DNA from: a virus
Direction: 5' to 3' (one strand)
Length of the DNA: 59,168 bases
IMG/VR virus record: IMGVR_UViG_3300035034_001800
Location: 1-59,168 of that record
The notes beneath the pieces are model-generated. The model searched no databases and was not told the DNA's origin. It saw only the letters and a program-made list of their open reading frames with translations. Made by a program: the position numbers and the translations under genes. Shown piece after piece: positions 23,275 to 32,963 of the stretch. Within the stretch, counting starts at the first letter, position 1, and each line of letters begins with the position of its first letter.

Positions 23275-23305
23275 CAAATATAGTTAAATTATTTTTAATA
23301 AACAA
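23275..23305 (-). promoter_or_regulatory. Bacteroidota-type promoter of the 199-aa/133-aa operon
   Basis: TTG (23305-23303), 20-nt spacer and TATATTTG (23282-23275) on the minus strand match TTG...TAnnTTTG perfectly. The -7 box ends 4 nt before the ATG. The TTG lies immediately downstream of the giant hub gene's stop codon. Confidence 0.75.
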
Positions 23306-23306
23306 T

Positions 23307-26300
23307 TTAACAATTTAACCCTACTATTTTTTCGATATCAATACCTGTGTTCGCAATCAATTCCATTGACCCTCTGCCTATTTTCTTACCACCAGTACCT
23401 AATCTAAATGCATTTACCGCACCACCCAATCTTTCATCAACAAATACTTTTGTTAATTCATCGGTTGTTATACCGTTATTTTGATTATACGCTATTATTA
23501 ATACTTGAGCATAACCCTTAAAGAATCCAGCACCATTAAATACACCATAAATCATATTAAAATATAATCTACCATCTGTTTCAACTATATCCGCAACATT
23601 TGGTGCACTTTTAAAATAATTTTTCTTAAATCTTTCGTAATCCAATTTTATTACCCTTGAGAAAATTTCAAATAATTCTGGTTCATCTTTTGGTTTGGGA
23701 TATCTTGCGTTAAAAACCCCAACACCATTTGTACCATTTTTTTTGGCATCGACCAAGGCCCAAAATTCATCATTAGGTCTACTTTGGTTTTTCCTATCTA
23801 AACCCCATAACGTTTCACCACTTGCTTCACTACCACAATTTAAACCTCCAGAACAATACGAACCCTCTAAATAATCAATAACTAATTTTAAAACAGTATT
23901 AAAATCATTAACACTTTTAGTAACAACACCACATGAAATAGATGTTTTTGCACCTCTAGTTGCAGCTGAACCTACTCTAACCACAAATGGGTCTCTACTA
24001 TCCACCGTACCATCTGAAATACCATTAGCAGTACCAAATGATTTTAATGAACCTAATAATTGCATAAATAATGTTGGTGCATCAACTAACTTGGTTTTAG
24101 GTTTTTTAATTCTAACACCCTTAAATTTAGTTGTCATACTGTTAGCTTTAATGCTATGGGTTACCTTAAGAATCATATAAGCACCTCTAAACATTGGTAT
24201 GTTGTTTAATTGGAAGTACATCATTGGTTGAATCATTGCGTTACCCATCATTTCAACCTCGGCAGAATATGACCTAGTTTGGTAAATATTCATTAAATTT
24301 TGTCCAACGGATGCGGCTTTTCTTTTATCTCCACTATTTGATATATTTTCAATTACCTGTAATGTTTCAGATGTTTCCGTAAATTCCCTTTGGTCAAGGG
24401 CTATATCCTTAAAGAAACTTTGATTTTGTTGACCATAAGATACACCAATCATGGGTATATTTAATGAATCATCATCAACACCTTTAAAATCCTCTGGTAT
24501 TCCAGTAATTTTACCATCACTATCCTCACTTATATAAATACCATCGTCAATGTGCTCGTAACTATCACCTAAATCTAGGTTTGTTGATAATTGTCCAGTG
24601 TATGTACATATAAACGCTGGCCCAACTATTTTATCTTCAAGGGTATCGTTATATGGGAACGGTGTAAACATATCAACTAATTCATCCATTTTGGTAAAAT
24701 TAACAAATGACGGTAATGGGATAAAGTTAAAATTATTATCACTCAAAATTTTATTAACTATATCAAAAAAACTTTGATTATAATTAAACCTGATTAAATC
24801 CGCAACAACGGTTGGGTTGATATAAAATTTATCACCTATATCGTTGAATGACCTATCAAGGAATTTAAATGAATCTATAATATTTGTGTTAAAACCACAT
24901 TCACTAGTTATAGCATCATCGGTTCCAGCCACCCATTTATTATAAATTGCCCCTAAAGACCTGTATAATGTTAATTTTATTAAATCATCATCTATTGAAT
25001 TAAATATCTTTTGTTGTATGTCATCTATTTCTGGGTTCCCATTTTTTTCCCAATCTTCCGACAATTTCTCAAATCTAGTTAGAAAACCTTCTAAGTATGC
25101 GTTATAATCATCTTTATCAACACCTATTGAGGTATATTTATCATCATTAAAACTGGTTCTATCCAAAAATACTCTAGGAGCACCATTTTGTATAATGTAA
25201 CTACTACTTATTAATTTATTAATTAAATTAGAAACTAAAGTATTAGGTTTAAGTAATAGATTTATTTGTTTTAATTTTTTATATTCTTTATTATTAATAT
25301 CCCTAGGATTAGTTGAGGGTAATACCGATATATAGTTTTTATATACATCATTACCTCTAATACCCATAATATCTCTAATACTAGATTTACTTATATTATC
25401 CACCATTGAAGTAGAAGAACTATTTAATTCATTTAAATTATCCCATAGGGTATTGAACGAAACCCCATAGGTATCGTTCCAAACTTCTAATTCACTAGCT
25501 ATTGTTAAAAACTCTCTATCAACGAATGAGGTAAAAATACGCTTAAATTCACTTCTAACTTTAAAAGGTAAGTTTTTTATTACCTTATCCAATTTGGCAT
25601 AATTACCGTCCTGTGGTTCAAACGTCATACCAAACATTGACCTATCAATAATACCAGCATCATCAATTGAATATAAGAATTCATCATGTTTTGGTAAAAT
25701 TGATGAATCTGTTTGAAATGGGATTAGATTATCATTAAAATTAATAATATCCTCACCTAATTCACCTAATTCATATCTATATATAAGACCACCAATAAAC
25801 GCACACCATAATTTAGGGGCTTTTATAAAAGAACTATAGTTATTGAATAAACCCTTTATTGTTGGGTTTTCATCATTTGTTATTTTATCAAATAGACTAA
25901 CATCTTCACCAACCTTACCTATTACTCCCTCCCAAGAAAATGTATGTAAGAATAAAAATGCTTTAGCTTCAATTAATTTTTGATTATTATAAAATTCACT
26001 ACCGAACAAACTAAAACCATTATTAGTTTCACCACCTTCTTTAGTTGATGAAAATTCAATATATGGTGTATAAATTAAATTAACATCCACTTCATTAACC
26101 AAATCCATCATTAAGTTTTTTTGGTCACCCCATTTGCCAGGAATTATTCTAGCGGATAACCTAGTATTACCTAATGAATTTGTTTCTAATAAATCTTTAT
26201 TTTCAAAAGTAGAATCCGTAATTTTTTTTAATTCGTTTTCATTTGATAATTTAGTAAGATAAGTTCCACCAACAGTATTTTCATTACTGAATAGACCAGT

Positions 26301-28904
26301 CAATGAAGACCTATTTTCAACATACCAATAGGCTTTTAACACATTTTCAACGCTACCATCTTTATATTGAATATTAAATATTTCTTGAGCTTTTAAATTA
26401 CCATCATACGGGTTTGGAGTTAATAATGTTTCATTTTTATAAACATTATTATATATACTACCTTCCTCTATAACAGAATCTAACGCTATTAATCCTCTAT
26501 ACGCACCATCTGGACCTAAAAGTTCTATACCATTGTTGACTCTATTAGATAAACCTTCATATTCCCCATCTTCTAAAATTTTAAAGAAAACTGAACCATC
26601 TTCAATAATATCTAACCCATTAACACTACTATTACTTATATTATTTGTAAATGTATATGTATCCGTCAAACTATTAATACTAGATAAACTTTTAAGTTTA
26701 TTTAAATTATCACTAGGATTTTCATAAAATATTTCACCATCGAATCCACCATTAATTGGTAAATACGCTCTACCGTTTGATGAATCAAAAATATAATTAT
26801 AAGTATAAAAACTATCTTCTTCACCGTCTAATAGTATAGGGCGTTTAAATTTAGTCTTACCAATATCAATAGTTTCTTTTATTTTAATTTCAATATCACT
26901 ACTTCTTGGTCTAACCGAATTTATTAAGTCATTAACTTTATTAAAACTCATTTTACCAAATGCGCTGAATACGTTATATGCTTCCAATTCACCCATAAAA
27001 GAGACTAATTGTCTACCATAATTTTCATTGTTAAAACCTAGAGCTAGAAAGCCTCTAAGGAGTAAACATCTAATAAGTTCTTCTGGGGTTGTTCTAGTCT
27101 TATCCCTTTGTGATGTTAGTGCCGTTAAATATGGGTTTTCACTTATATTTCCAGAAACAAAAGTATCTAATACCGAGACTGGATAAAAATCTAAATCATT
27201 ATTTGAGGTTAACTCGGATTGTTCATCTATTCTACCTAATTGAACTAATTTATCTAATAAATCTTCAACAAATAAAACTTCGTTAACTTTATTCGTATCG
27301 TCACTATTAATTTTACTACCAACCCAAGTCTCAAAGAAACCTTCATCATTACTGGCCTCCCTATACTCGAACCATGGGTATATTGGTGATGTCGATTTGA
27401 AATCACTATTTTTTTCATTCAATCCAACTTTATTTAAAACTTCTAACCTATCACTAGCATTAGGACCAAATACCGCATCATTGGACACCTTATGTAATGT
27501 TTTTAAAAACACTTCACAATGTATTGTAAAAATTCTTATTATATTCCTAATTGTAGGGTCGAAATTTAATTTAGTTTTAGCTATGTTAGCTAAATCAGTA
27601 CCAATTTTATTTCTAAGTTCACTTTCGAGTGTATTTAATTTACCCTCTATTGAGTTTAATTCAACAAAAATCCTTCTAAAATCATATACGACTAATTCTT
27701 TATCCGTATTACTATTTGATAAAGAATTCTTAACAGATTTAGATAATTGAGTTATAGGGGTTGTATCAACGATTGAATATATGTTAGGGGTTTTTTGAGT
27801 AATAGCTTCAACACCACTTTCAGTTGTATTGAAGTCTGAATTTTTTAAACCACTTAATTTAATCATAGAGGTCAAATTAGTAGAGCTAATGGTTAAGTTA
27901 GTTATACCTATTTTAATATTTAGACCACTTTCTGGGTCATCAACAATTTCCTTTATTTTTTTTCTAGTCTTTATTATATTATTATCAATTTCAAAAATAT
28001 TGGTCACATCAACACCCAAAACACCAGAACCATTATTAAAATTAGTTGTACCCTTACCGACCATAAACGTGGTAAGGCTAGTTATTTCACGCCTAATACT
28101 TGTTAGACCATCTCTAATTAAATCAATTGTATTAACCTCTTTTATATTTTCGTTCTGACTTTTTAATTTTTCAAATTCATCGGATATTTTATCGATGTCA
28201 ACTAAATATTCATCAATGGTTTTAATTTCAATACCCTTGGCCAACTCTTCTTCCTTTAATTTATTGAATATCTTAGAACCTTCTTCGGTTTGTACCGTTG
28301 CCCTAATATACCCAATTAATAAATCGGTCAACTTAGCATAAGTATAACCTATAAATTCAGCATCTATTTCAAAATTGCCAGTATTTGAATTAAATTTTGC
28401 GTTCCATTTAAGTAAATGTAAACAATAAGAAACTGGTCTACCATAGAAACCCTTTACCGTTAAATTGAATGTTGGGTATGGTAATTCAAAAAATACCCTA
28501 TATTTTGAATTATTCCCCTTTGTTAAAATTGATTGGCCCCTAACATCTATAAATTTTATTTTTACCAATGGGGTATATGCAGTATCAAATTCTATATCAA
28601 TACTTTCAATACCTAGGGTATCACCATCATTATCGAAATCGGAATCGTTTACCGTATAGTTGGTAGATAAGAATTGTTCCTTATTTTCTTTAGCCCCATC
28701 TATAAAATTTATTACACCGTTCTTTTCACCATTATTTACTATTTTACCAGTACCATCAACAGTATTAACCCTAATCATAGACCTAGTTTTACTCATTGTT
28801 TCCAACTCAACGAATATACTAATATCCTCATTTGGTATTAATACATTATCATCTGGATTTGGTTCGTAATATAATAATCTATCTTGTGTTATTTTCTTAG
28901 CCAT
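23307..28904 (-). CDS. Giant tail hub protein with C-terminal muramidase-like domain
   Basis: The 1865-aa protein is the largest complete one here. The N-terminal part has the virion-like segment FELPYPTFNLTVKGFYGRP and LHLLKWNAKFNSNTGNFEID. Around residues 1560-1620 there is a segment like gp27/late-control-D hub proteins (EMMGNAMIQPMMYFQLN, then FRGAYMILKVTHSIKANSM and TKFKGVRI). The last about 195 residues resemble a GH108-type N-acetylmuramidase: a probable catalytic Glu in DYLEGSYCSGG and the motif SGETLWGLDRKNQS. Thus hub and tail lysozyme, separate in T4 (gp27, gp5), may be fused. The start overlaps the gp53-like gene by 8 nt. Long middle regions are not recognised. Confidence 0.8.
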   Translation of the reverse strand: MAKKITQDRLLYYEPNPDDNVLIPNEDISIFVELETMSKTRSMIRVNTVDGTGKIVNNGEKNGVINFIDGAKENKEQFLSTNYTVNDSDFDNDGDTLGIESIDIEFDTAYTPLVKIKFIDVRGQSILTKGNNSKYRVFFELPYPTFNLTVKGFYGRPVSYCLHLLKWNAKFNSNTGNFEIDAEFIGYTYAKLTDLLIGYIRATVQTEEGSKIFNKLKEEELAKGIEIKTIDEYLVDIDKISDEFEKLKSQNENIKEVNTIDLIRDGLTSIRREITSLTTFMVGKGTTNFNNGSGVLGVDVTNIFEIDNNIIKTRKKIKEIVDDPESGLNIKIGITNLTISSTNLTSMIKLSGLKNSDFNTTESGVEAITQKTPNIYSIVDTTPITQLSKSVKNSLSNSNTDKELVVYDFRRIFVELNSIEGKLNTLESELRNKIGTDLANIAKTKLNFDPTIRNIIRIFTIHCEVFLKTLHKVSNDAVFGPNASDRLEVLNKVGLNEKNSDFKSTSPIYPWFEYREASNDEGFFETWVGSKINSDDTNKVNEVLFVEDLLDKLVQLGRIDEQSELTSNNDLDFYPVSVLDTFVSGNISENPYLTALTSQRDKTRTTPEELIRCLLLRGFLALGFNNENYGRQLVSFMGELEAYNVFSAFGKMSFNKVNDLINSVRPRSSDIEIKIKETIDIGKTKFKRPILLDGEEDSFYTYNYIFDSSNGRAYLPINGGFDGEIFYENPSDNLNKLKSLSSINSLTDTYTFTNNISNSSVNGLDIIEDGSVFFKILEDGEYEGLSNRVNNGIELLGPDGAYRGLIALDSVIEEGSIYNNVYKNETLLTPNPYDGNLKAQEIFNIQYKDGSVENVLKAYWYVENRSSLTGLFSNENTVGGTYLTKLSNENELKKITDSTFENKDLLETNSLGNTRLSARIIPGKWGDQKNLMMDLVNEVDVNLIYTPYIEFSSTKEGGETNNGFSLFGSEFYNNQKLIEAKAFLFLHTFSWEGVIGKVGEDVSLFDKITNDENPTIKGLFNNYSSFIKAPKLWCAFIGGLIYRYELGELGEDIINFNDNLIPFQTDSSILPKHDEFLYSIDDAGIIDRSMFGMTFEPQDGNYAKLDKVIKNLPFKVRSEFKRIFTSFVDREFLTIASELEVWNDTYGVSFNTLWDNLNELNSSSTSMVDNISKSSIRDIMGIRGNDVYKNYISVLPSTNPRDINNKEYKKLKQINLLLKPNTLVSNLINKLISSSYIIQNGAPRVFLDRTSFNDDKYTSIGVDKDDYNAYLEGFLTRFEKLSEDWEKNGNPEIDDIQQKIFNSIDDDLIKLTLYRSLGAIYNKWVAGTDDAITSECGFNTNIIDSFKFLDRSFNDIGDKFYINPTVVADLIRFNYNQSFFDIVNKILSDNNFNFIPLPSFVNFTKMDELVDMFTPFPYNDTLEDKIVGPAFICTYTGQLSTNLDLGDSYEHIDDGIYISEDSDGKITGIPEDFKGVDDDSLNIPMIGVSYGQQNQSFFKDIALDQREFTETSETLQVIENISNSGDKRKAASVGQNLMNIYQTRSYSAEVEMMGNAMIQPMMYFQLNNIPMFRGAYMILKVTHSIKANSMTTKFKGVRIKKPKTKLVDAPTLFMQLLGSLKSFGTANGISDGTVDSRDPFVVRVGSAATRGAKTSISCGVVTKSVNDFNTVLKLVIDYLEGSYCSGGLNCGSEASGETLWGLDRKNQSRPNDEFWALVDAKKNGTNGVGVFNARYPKPKDEPELFEIFSRVIKLDYERFKKNYFKSAPNVADIVETDGRLYFNMIYGVFNGAGFFKGYAQVLIIAYNQNNGITTDELTKVFVDERLGGAVNAFRLGTGGKKIGRGSMELIANTGIDIEKIVGLNC

Positions 28905-29214
28905 ATAATTTTTTATAAATCTGTACAGAGTTTAAATATCTTTCAATTGCAGAATCAAAAGGAAATGGAACCCTAATAATATCATTGTTTTTTATGTTAA
29001 ATTCTAAACCACCGTATTGTGGGTTTGCTAACATTATTAAAAAACCATGATACGGATTAGTATAATACGTTTGACTTAAAATGTCAAGCCTTGTTTCACC
29101 TAACTTATAAACAACATTTTTATCAGTACTTTCTGGTGGTATTTTTAAACCAGGTATTGGTTTTATTATACCGTTTTCACTGAATTTACTATATCTATCA
29201 AAATAATTTGCCAT
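28897..29214 (-). CDS. gp53-like / LysM-type baseplate protein
   Basis: The 105-aa protein has a LysM-like core, YKLGETRLDILSQTYYTNPY followed by LIMLANPQYGG and a basic/hydrophobic IIRVPFPFDSAIERYL. Such small proteins (T4 gp53, Mu gpX type) join the hub and wedges of the baseplate. It lies between two large baseplate genes, 11 nt after one and overlapping the next by 8 nt, which supports coordinated expression. It is shorter than T4 gp53 (196 aa). Confidence 0.75.
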   Translation of the reverse strand: MANYFDRYSKFSENGIIKPIPGLKIPPESTDKNVVYKLGETRLDILSQTYYTNPYHGFLIMLANPQYGGLEFNIKNNDIIRVPFPFDSAIERYLNSVQIYKKLYG

Positions 29215-29225
29215 AATATTTATTT

Positions 29226-32200
29226 TTAATCCGAAACGATTTGATTTTGTGTACTTGTTAAAATAGCATCTTGACTAATAACAATTTCTGTATTACCTAC
29301 ATTTATTCCTTTAGCACTAACCGAATCAACCATGAAGTTTTCACTATTTGGGAATGTACCCTTTATTAACATACCACTAGCCTTTTCACCTTCTTTTAAT
29401 TCAGCTTTAACTTTAACTTTTTGTGCTCTTGGGTCATATACTTCCGTATTCGCAAAGTAATTAAACGATACCGCATTTTGTAATCGGTTTATTGGTGAGT
29501 TCAAACTGGAACCACCGATAAACGCAAAACTCATATTTACCGTTACTATCATAGGTTGTACGCCAACACCTTCTGGATTTAAATCCCAGACCAATGGGTC
29601 ATAATCAAAAGTTAAATTATCGATTATAATTTTAGTATGATAAAAATCACCTATTCTAAGAATACATACTGGTGGCCTACCAAAAGCTAAATTGTTAGGA
29701 TTTGTAACATTACCACCCTCACCTTTTTCATTTAATAAACCAGTAGTAGGTCCTTGTCTAGTACATTGTTGTAAAAATGTAAGCCTAGAGTTAAACCCTT
29801 CTGGTGTTATTGAATGGAAACCAGGGTGAAAATGTTTAATTTTTTGTTTTATATTATCATAGATAAAGTTATCGGTTTGTTCTAATTTTTCAAAATAATG
29901 TGATTCATTATAAAATCTGGATAAAGGTATTAAACTTGTTCTCGTTGGTGAATTTGAATCCACCGTTGTTACGGTTGGTTCAATAATCTCCTTTAGTGTA
30001 GGGTCATATTCTATTTCAATAGATGCAACTCTGGAACGCTTACATGGTTCACTATCTTCACTACCAAAAACACATCCAGGACCACCAGCCTCGGTTTCAC
30101 CAGCACCTCTAAACTCTACACTTATCCTTTTTTCCCTAAATTCATCATCTGGACTAATAATACCACTAGTATTTAATAACCAATTATTTATATTAGATGC
30201 CCTCCTTTGTGATAATATTAAATTATTATTAACAGTTCCAGGAGTACTGGCATAACCAACAATATTAATTTTACAAAATCTACATTTTTCTTTTAAGAAA
30301 GAGTTTATTTTTGTTATAAATTTTGGGTCTTGCCATCCTTCAAATACATCACCATCAACATCAATTGGGGTTGTTTGCCCATTTAAACCGAAATTTGTAT
30401 TATCATTATAAACCCTACCGACACTACCCACTGGGCCTTGACCTAAAGTAGTTCCGACACCGTAATTAAATTCCTCGGAAACAATTCCAGATGGGGTTTC
30501 GTTATAATCTATCTTTTCATTTGAAACACCATTTTTTAAACCATTTTCATATAAATCTGGTATATCTGTATTATCATTAGCGAAATATACCTTGAATACC
30601 GTTGTTGGGATTGTCTCACTATTTACTATCTCTGGTTGTGAAAAGTTTTCAGCAACTGAAATATTATTTTGTTCATCATTTGTTAAAATTCTATTTCTAA
30701 TACCCTTAGACTTAAGACAACCAGAGAAAAATGAATTAATCTCATCACTACTTAAATCTTCCATAAAGTTCATGTAGTTTGGATGGTCAACAACGATTTT
30801 CCAACTAAGTGTGCCAGTTCTTTCAGTATTGTTATAAGTATAAATTGGTTCACCTCTACCTATAAAATTATTTTTATCCCAGTTAACCGATGTTGTCTCA
30901 TTGAATGTAATATCATATGGTGGAAACCACATAATTCTTCCTTTATTTCCTGTTAGTAAATCTCCTTCACCCTTTTCGGATTCCAATAATTTATCTAATT
31001 GCCCCACCCAAGCTAAGTTTTCAATCGAGAACATGAATTTTTTTATTTCTTCACCCTTGTAAGGTCCTATTCTAACGAAACCATTATCATCTAAAACTGA
31101 ATTACTATACTCTTCACCATTGATTCTGGCAAAAGCATCTAAACCACTACTCTTCTGTAAGTCTCCAACTTGTGAATATCTATCATATGTTGTCCAAGTT
31201 CTACAAAATACACTACTAGGGTCCAAAGCATCTGCTGTACCGTTTAATGCGGACTCACTTAAAACCCCACTACCCTTGGACATAAACCCAGCATTTATTG
31301 CTGATTGTGTTTGTGTTGAACCATCGATACTAACCCCATGTCCAACCGTAAGGGTTCTCATGTTTTTATTTTTGAACAATTCCTGTGTTTTAAATAATAA
31401 ACCTTTTTTAACTGAAAAATCAGGAATTACCCCTGGAACATCACTAACCCCAAAATTACTACTACTATACGTTAATGAATTTGAACCAGTACCAATCCAA
31501 GTAAATTTATTATCTAAAAATAAATTTTTAAATTCATCGAAATCATCATTAAACCCACCAATCAGAACACTTGAATATTTACCTAAAGCACCCGTGTTAT
31601 TGAACGCATATGAAACTCCAGCATTAAGTGGTCCTTGATTAAACCCTCTTTCTGTTCTAGAGTCTTCATAATTTGGAACATACCCTATTCTCTCACCTAT
31701 TAAATTTTCATTACTGTTGGAGTTTAAGTTAGCGAATAAGCTTAAAATTTGCCCTTTACCAGTATTTTGGATTACCGAGTTTGCCCTATCGATTGTACTT
31801 ATATTTCCACTCTCGCTAGCAAATATTGAAGAAGACCTTGAAAGTAAGCTAACTGGTGTTTCAAAACCAAGTATTCTTTCCAATAAATCAACTGCCGTAC
31901 CTAACGTACCCTTGGCTACCGTTATATTGAAATTTGGTCTAATTACACTATCACCCTTTATTAAACTTAATGGGTTTAAATTAATCTTACCTAATGATTG
32001 TTGTTGGATATTAAAGGCAACGTTATTACCTAATGATGTAGCCAAGAACCCAACACTTAGTTGACCTAACTTGGTATCGTTTATAACCCCAGCGGACGAT
32101 AGAACTCGACCAGCTAATGAACTTCTAACATCAAACCCAGTATCAATTCCAGTATTTGAAAAACCAATACCGTTACCACCTAAAACACTTCCGATTATAT

Positions 32201-32678
32201 CTAAAGCTTGTGTTGAAGGTCCACCAACATTTAAATTACCGAATTCATCTAAATACGGACCCATTTGCATTATTGGTGCACTTGAACTATTTAAATATAT
32301 TGAAGCATCAACGTAGTTTGCGTCCTCAGCTTTATAAGTGTTTTGTGTTGTATTTAATTGTTGGTAAAAATTAGAGTTGTCACGAACACTAAACTCATTA
32401 GTACTACCCTTTGTTTTTATAATATCAATTGACCTGTACTGTTCATCAGTACCTTGGAATTTATTCTCAATTATATTTAAATCTTTATAAAACTCACCAT
32501 TAACTTCAATATCCGTTGATGGTAAAATACTTTCTGGAGCACGGGATATTTCAACTGGTTTGGCAACCGTTTGTAAAAGTGGTAATAATCCATTGTTTTT
32601 AATAGTATCACTAATGATGTTTCTACCAAGTAGAAAATCCCTGAAATTTGGTGATAATGTGTTTATACTATTTGACAT
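29226..32678 (-). CDS. Baseplate/tail protein with internal OmpA-like domain
   Basis: The 1150-aa protein is a virion structural protein. Residues about 765-900 form an OmpA-like peptidoglycan-binding domain: INIVGYASTPG, then NLILSQRRASNINNWL and RISVEFRGAGE ... CKRSRVASIEI. The C-terminal region has a pattern usual in phage baseplate proteins (RLTFLQQCTRQGPTTG, PPVCILRIGDFYHTK, VWDLNPEGVGVQPM, LQNAVSFNYFANTEVY). The middle contains IMWFPPYDITFNETTSVNW. The OmpA-like domain could anchor the tail tip to the cell wall during infection. The late promoter motif lies 12 nt before the ATG, and the gp53-like and hub genes follow as one operon. Confidence 0.8.
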   Translation of the reverse strand: MSNSINTLSPNFRDFLLGRNIISDTIKNNGLLPLLQTVAKPVEISRAPESILPSTDIEVNGEFYKDLNIIENKFQGTDEQYRSIDIIKTKGSTNEFSVRDNSNFYQQLNTTQNTYKAEDANYVDASIYLNSSSAPIMQMGPYLDEFGNLNVGGPSTQALDIIGSVLGGNGIGFSNTGIDTGFDVRSSLAGRVLSSAGVINDTKLGQLSVGFLATSLGNNVAFNIQQQSLGKINLNPLSLIKGDSVIRPNFNITVAKGTLGTAVDLLERILGFETPVSLLSRSSSIFASESGNISTIDRANSVIQNTGKGQILSLFANLNSNSNENLIGERIGYVPNYEDSRTERGFNQGPLNAGVSYAFNNTGALGKYSSVLIGGFNDDFDEFKNLFLDNKFTWIGTGSNSLTYSSSNFGVSDVPGVIPDFSVKKGLLFKTQELFKNKNMRTLTVGHGVSIDGSTQTQSAINAGFMSKGSGVLSESALNGTADALDPSSVFCRTWTTYDRYSQVGDLQKSSGLDAFARINGEEYSNSVLDDNGFVRIGPYKGEEIKKFMFSIENLAWVGQLDKLLESEKGEGDLLTGNKGRIMWFPPYDITFNETTSVNWDKNNFIGRGEPIYTYNNTERTGTLSWKIVVDHPNYMNFMEDLSSDEINSFFSGCLKSKGIRNRILTNDEQNNISVAENFSQPEIVNSETIPTTVFKVYFANDNTDIPDLYENGLKNGVSNEKIDYNETPSGIVSEEFNYGVGTTLGQGPVGSVGRVYNDNTNFGLNGQTTPIDVDGDVFEGWQDPKFITKINSFLKEKCRFCKINIVGYASTPGTVNNNLILSQRRASNINNWLLNTSGIISPDDEFREKRISVEFRGAGETEAGGPGCVFGSEDSEPCKRSRVASIEIEYDPTLKEIIEPTVTTVDSNSPTRTSLIPLSRFYNESHYFEKLEQTDNFIYDNIKQKIKHFHPGFHSITPEGFNSRLTFLQQCTRQGPTTGLLNEKGEGGNVTNPNNLAFGRPPVCILRIGDFYHTKIIIDNLTFDYDPLVWDLNPEGVGVQPMIVTVNMSFAFIGGSSLNSPINRLQNAVSFNYFANTEVYDPRAQKVKVKAELKEGEKASGMLIKGTFPNSENFMVDSVSAKGINVGNTEIVISQDAILTSTQNQIVSD

Positions 32679-32690
32679 AATACTCTTTCT

Positions 32691-32703
32691 TTTATTATAA
32701 ATA
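32691..32703 (-). promoter_or_regulatory. Putative late promoter of baseplate operon
   Basis: The minus strand reads TATTTATAATAAA, a perfect match to the recurring motif, 12 nt upstream of the 1150-aa gene. Confidence 0.55.
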
Positions 32704-32750
32704 TTAACGTAACCAATTTTATGTCAAAATAAATATTTTATATTAATTAT

Positions 32751-32784
32751 AAAAAAAAAGTGATACTTTAAAGTATCACGATTT
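32751..32784 (-). terminator. Terminator after the tape measure gene
   Basis: GTGATACTTTAAAGTATCAC is a perfect 20-nt palindrome followed by T9 on the minus strand. It closes the tape-measure operon about 180 nt after its stop and precedes the next late promoter. Confidence 0.85.
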
Positions 32785-32812
32785 TTCCGTTTGAATAAAA
32801 AATTTAAATTTT

Positions 32813-32902
32813 TTTCTATATATAATATATATATTATATATTATATATTATATTACTATATATTATATATTATATAATATATATTATATTACTATATATA
32901 AC
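32813..32902. repeat. AT-only low-complexity tract
   Basis: About 90 bases are almost entirely TA steps, broken only by two C residues. The unit TATATTATATTACTATA occurs twice, 36 bp apart (32844 and 32880). The tract lies in the 285-nt gap between the tape-measure gene and the next operon, which otherwise holds only a terminator and a promoter. No gene is visible. Confidence 0.8.
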
Positions 32903-32963
32903 AATATTACAGAAAATTTTCCACAAAGTCAAGCTTTAAATCAATTATTTTTAAAAATAATTT

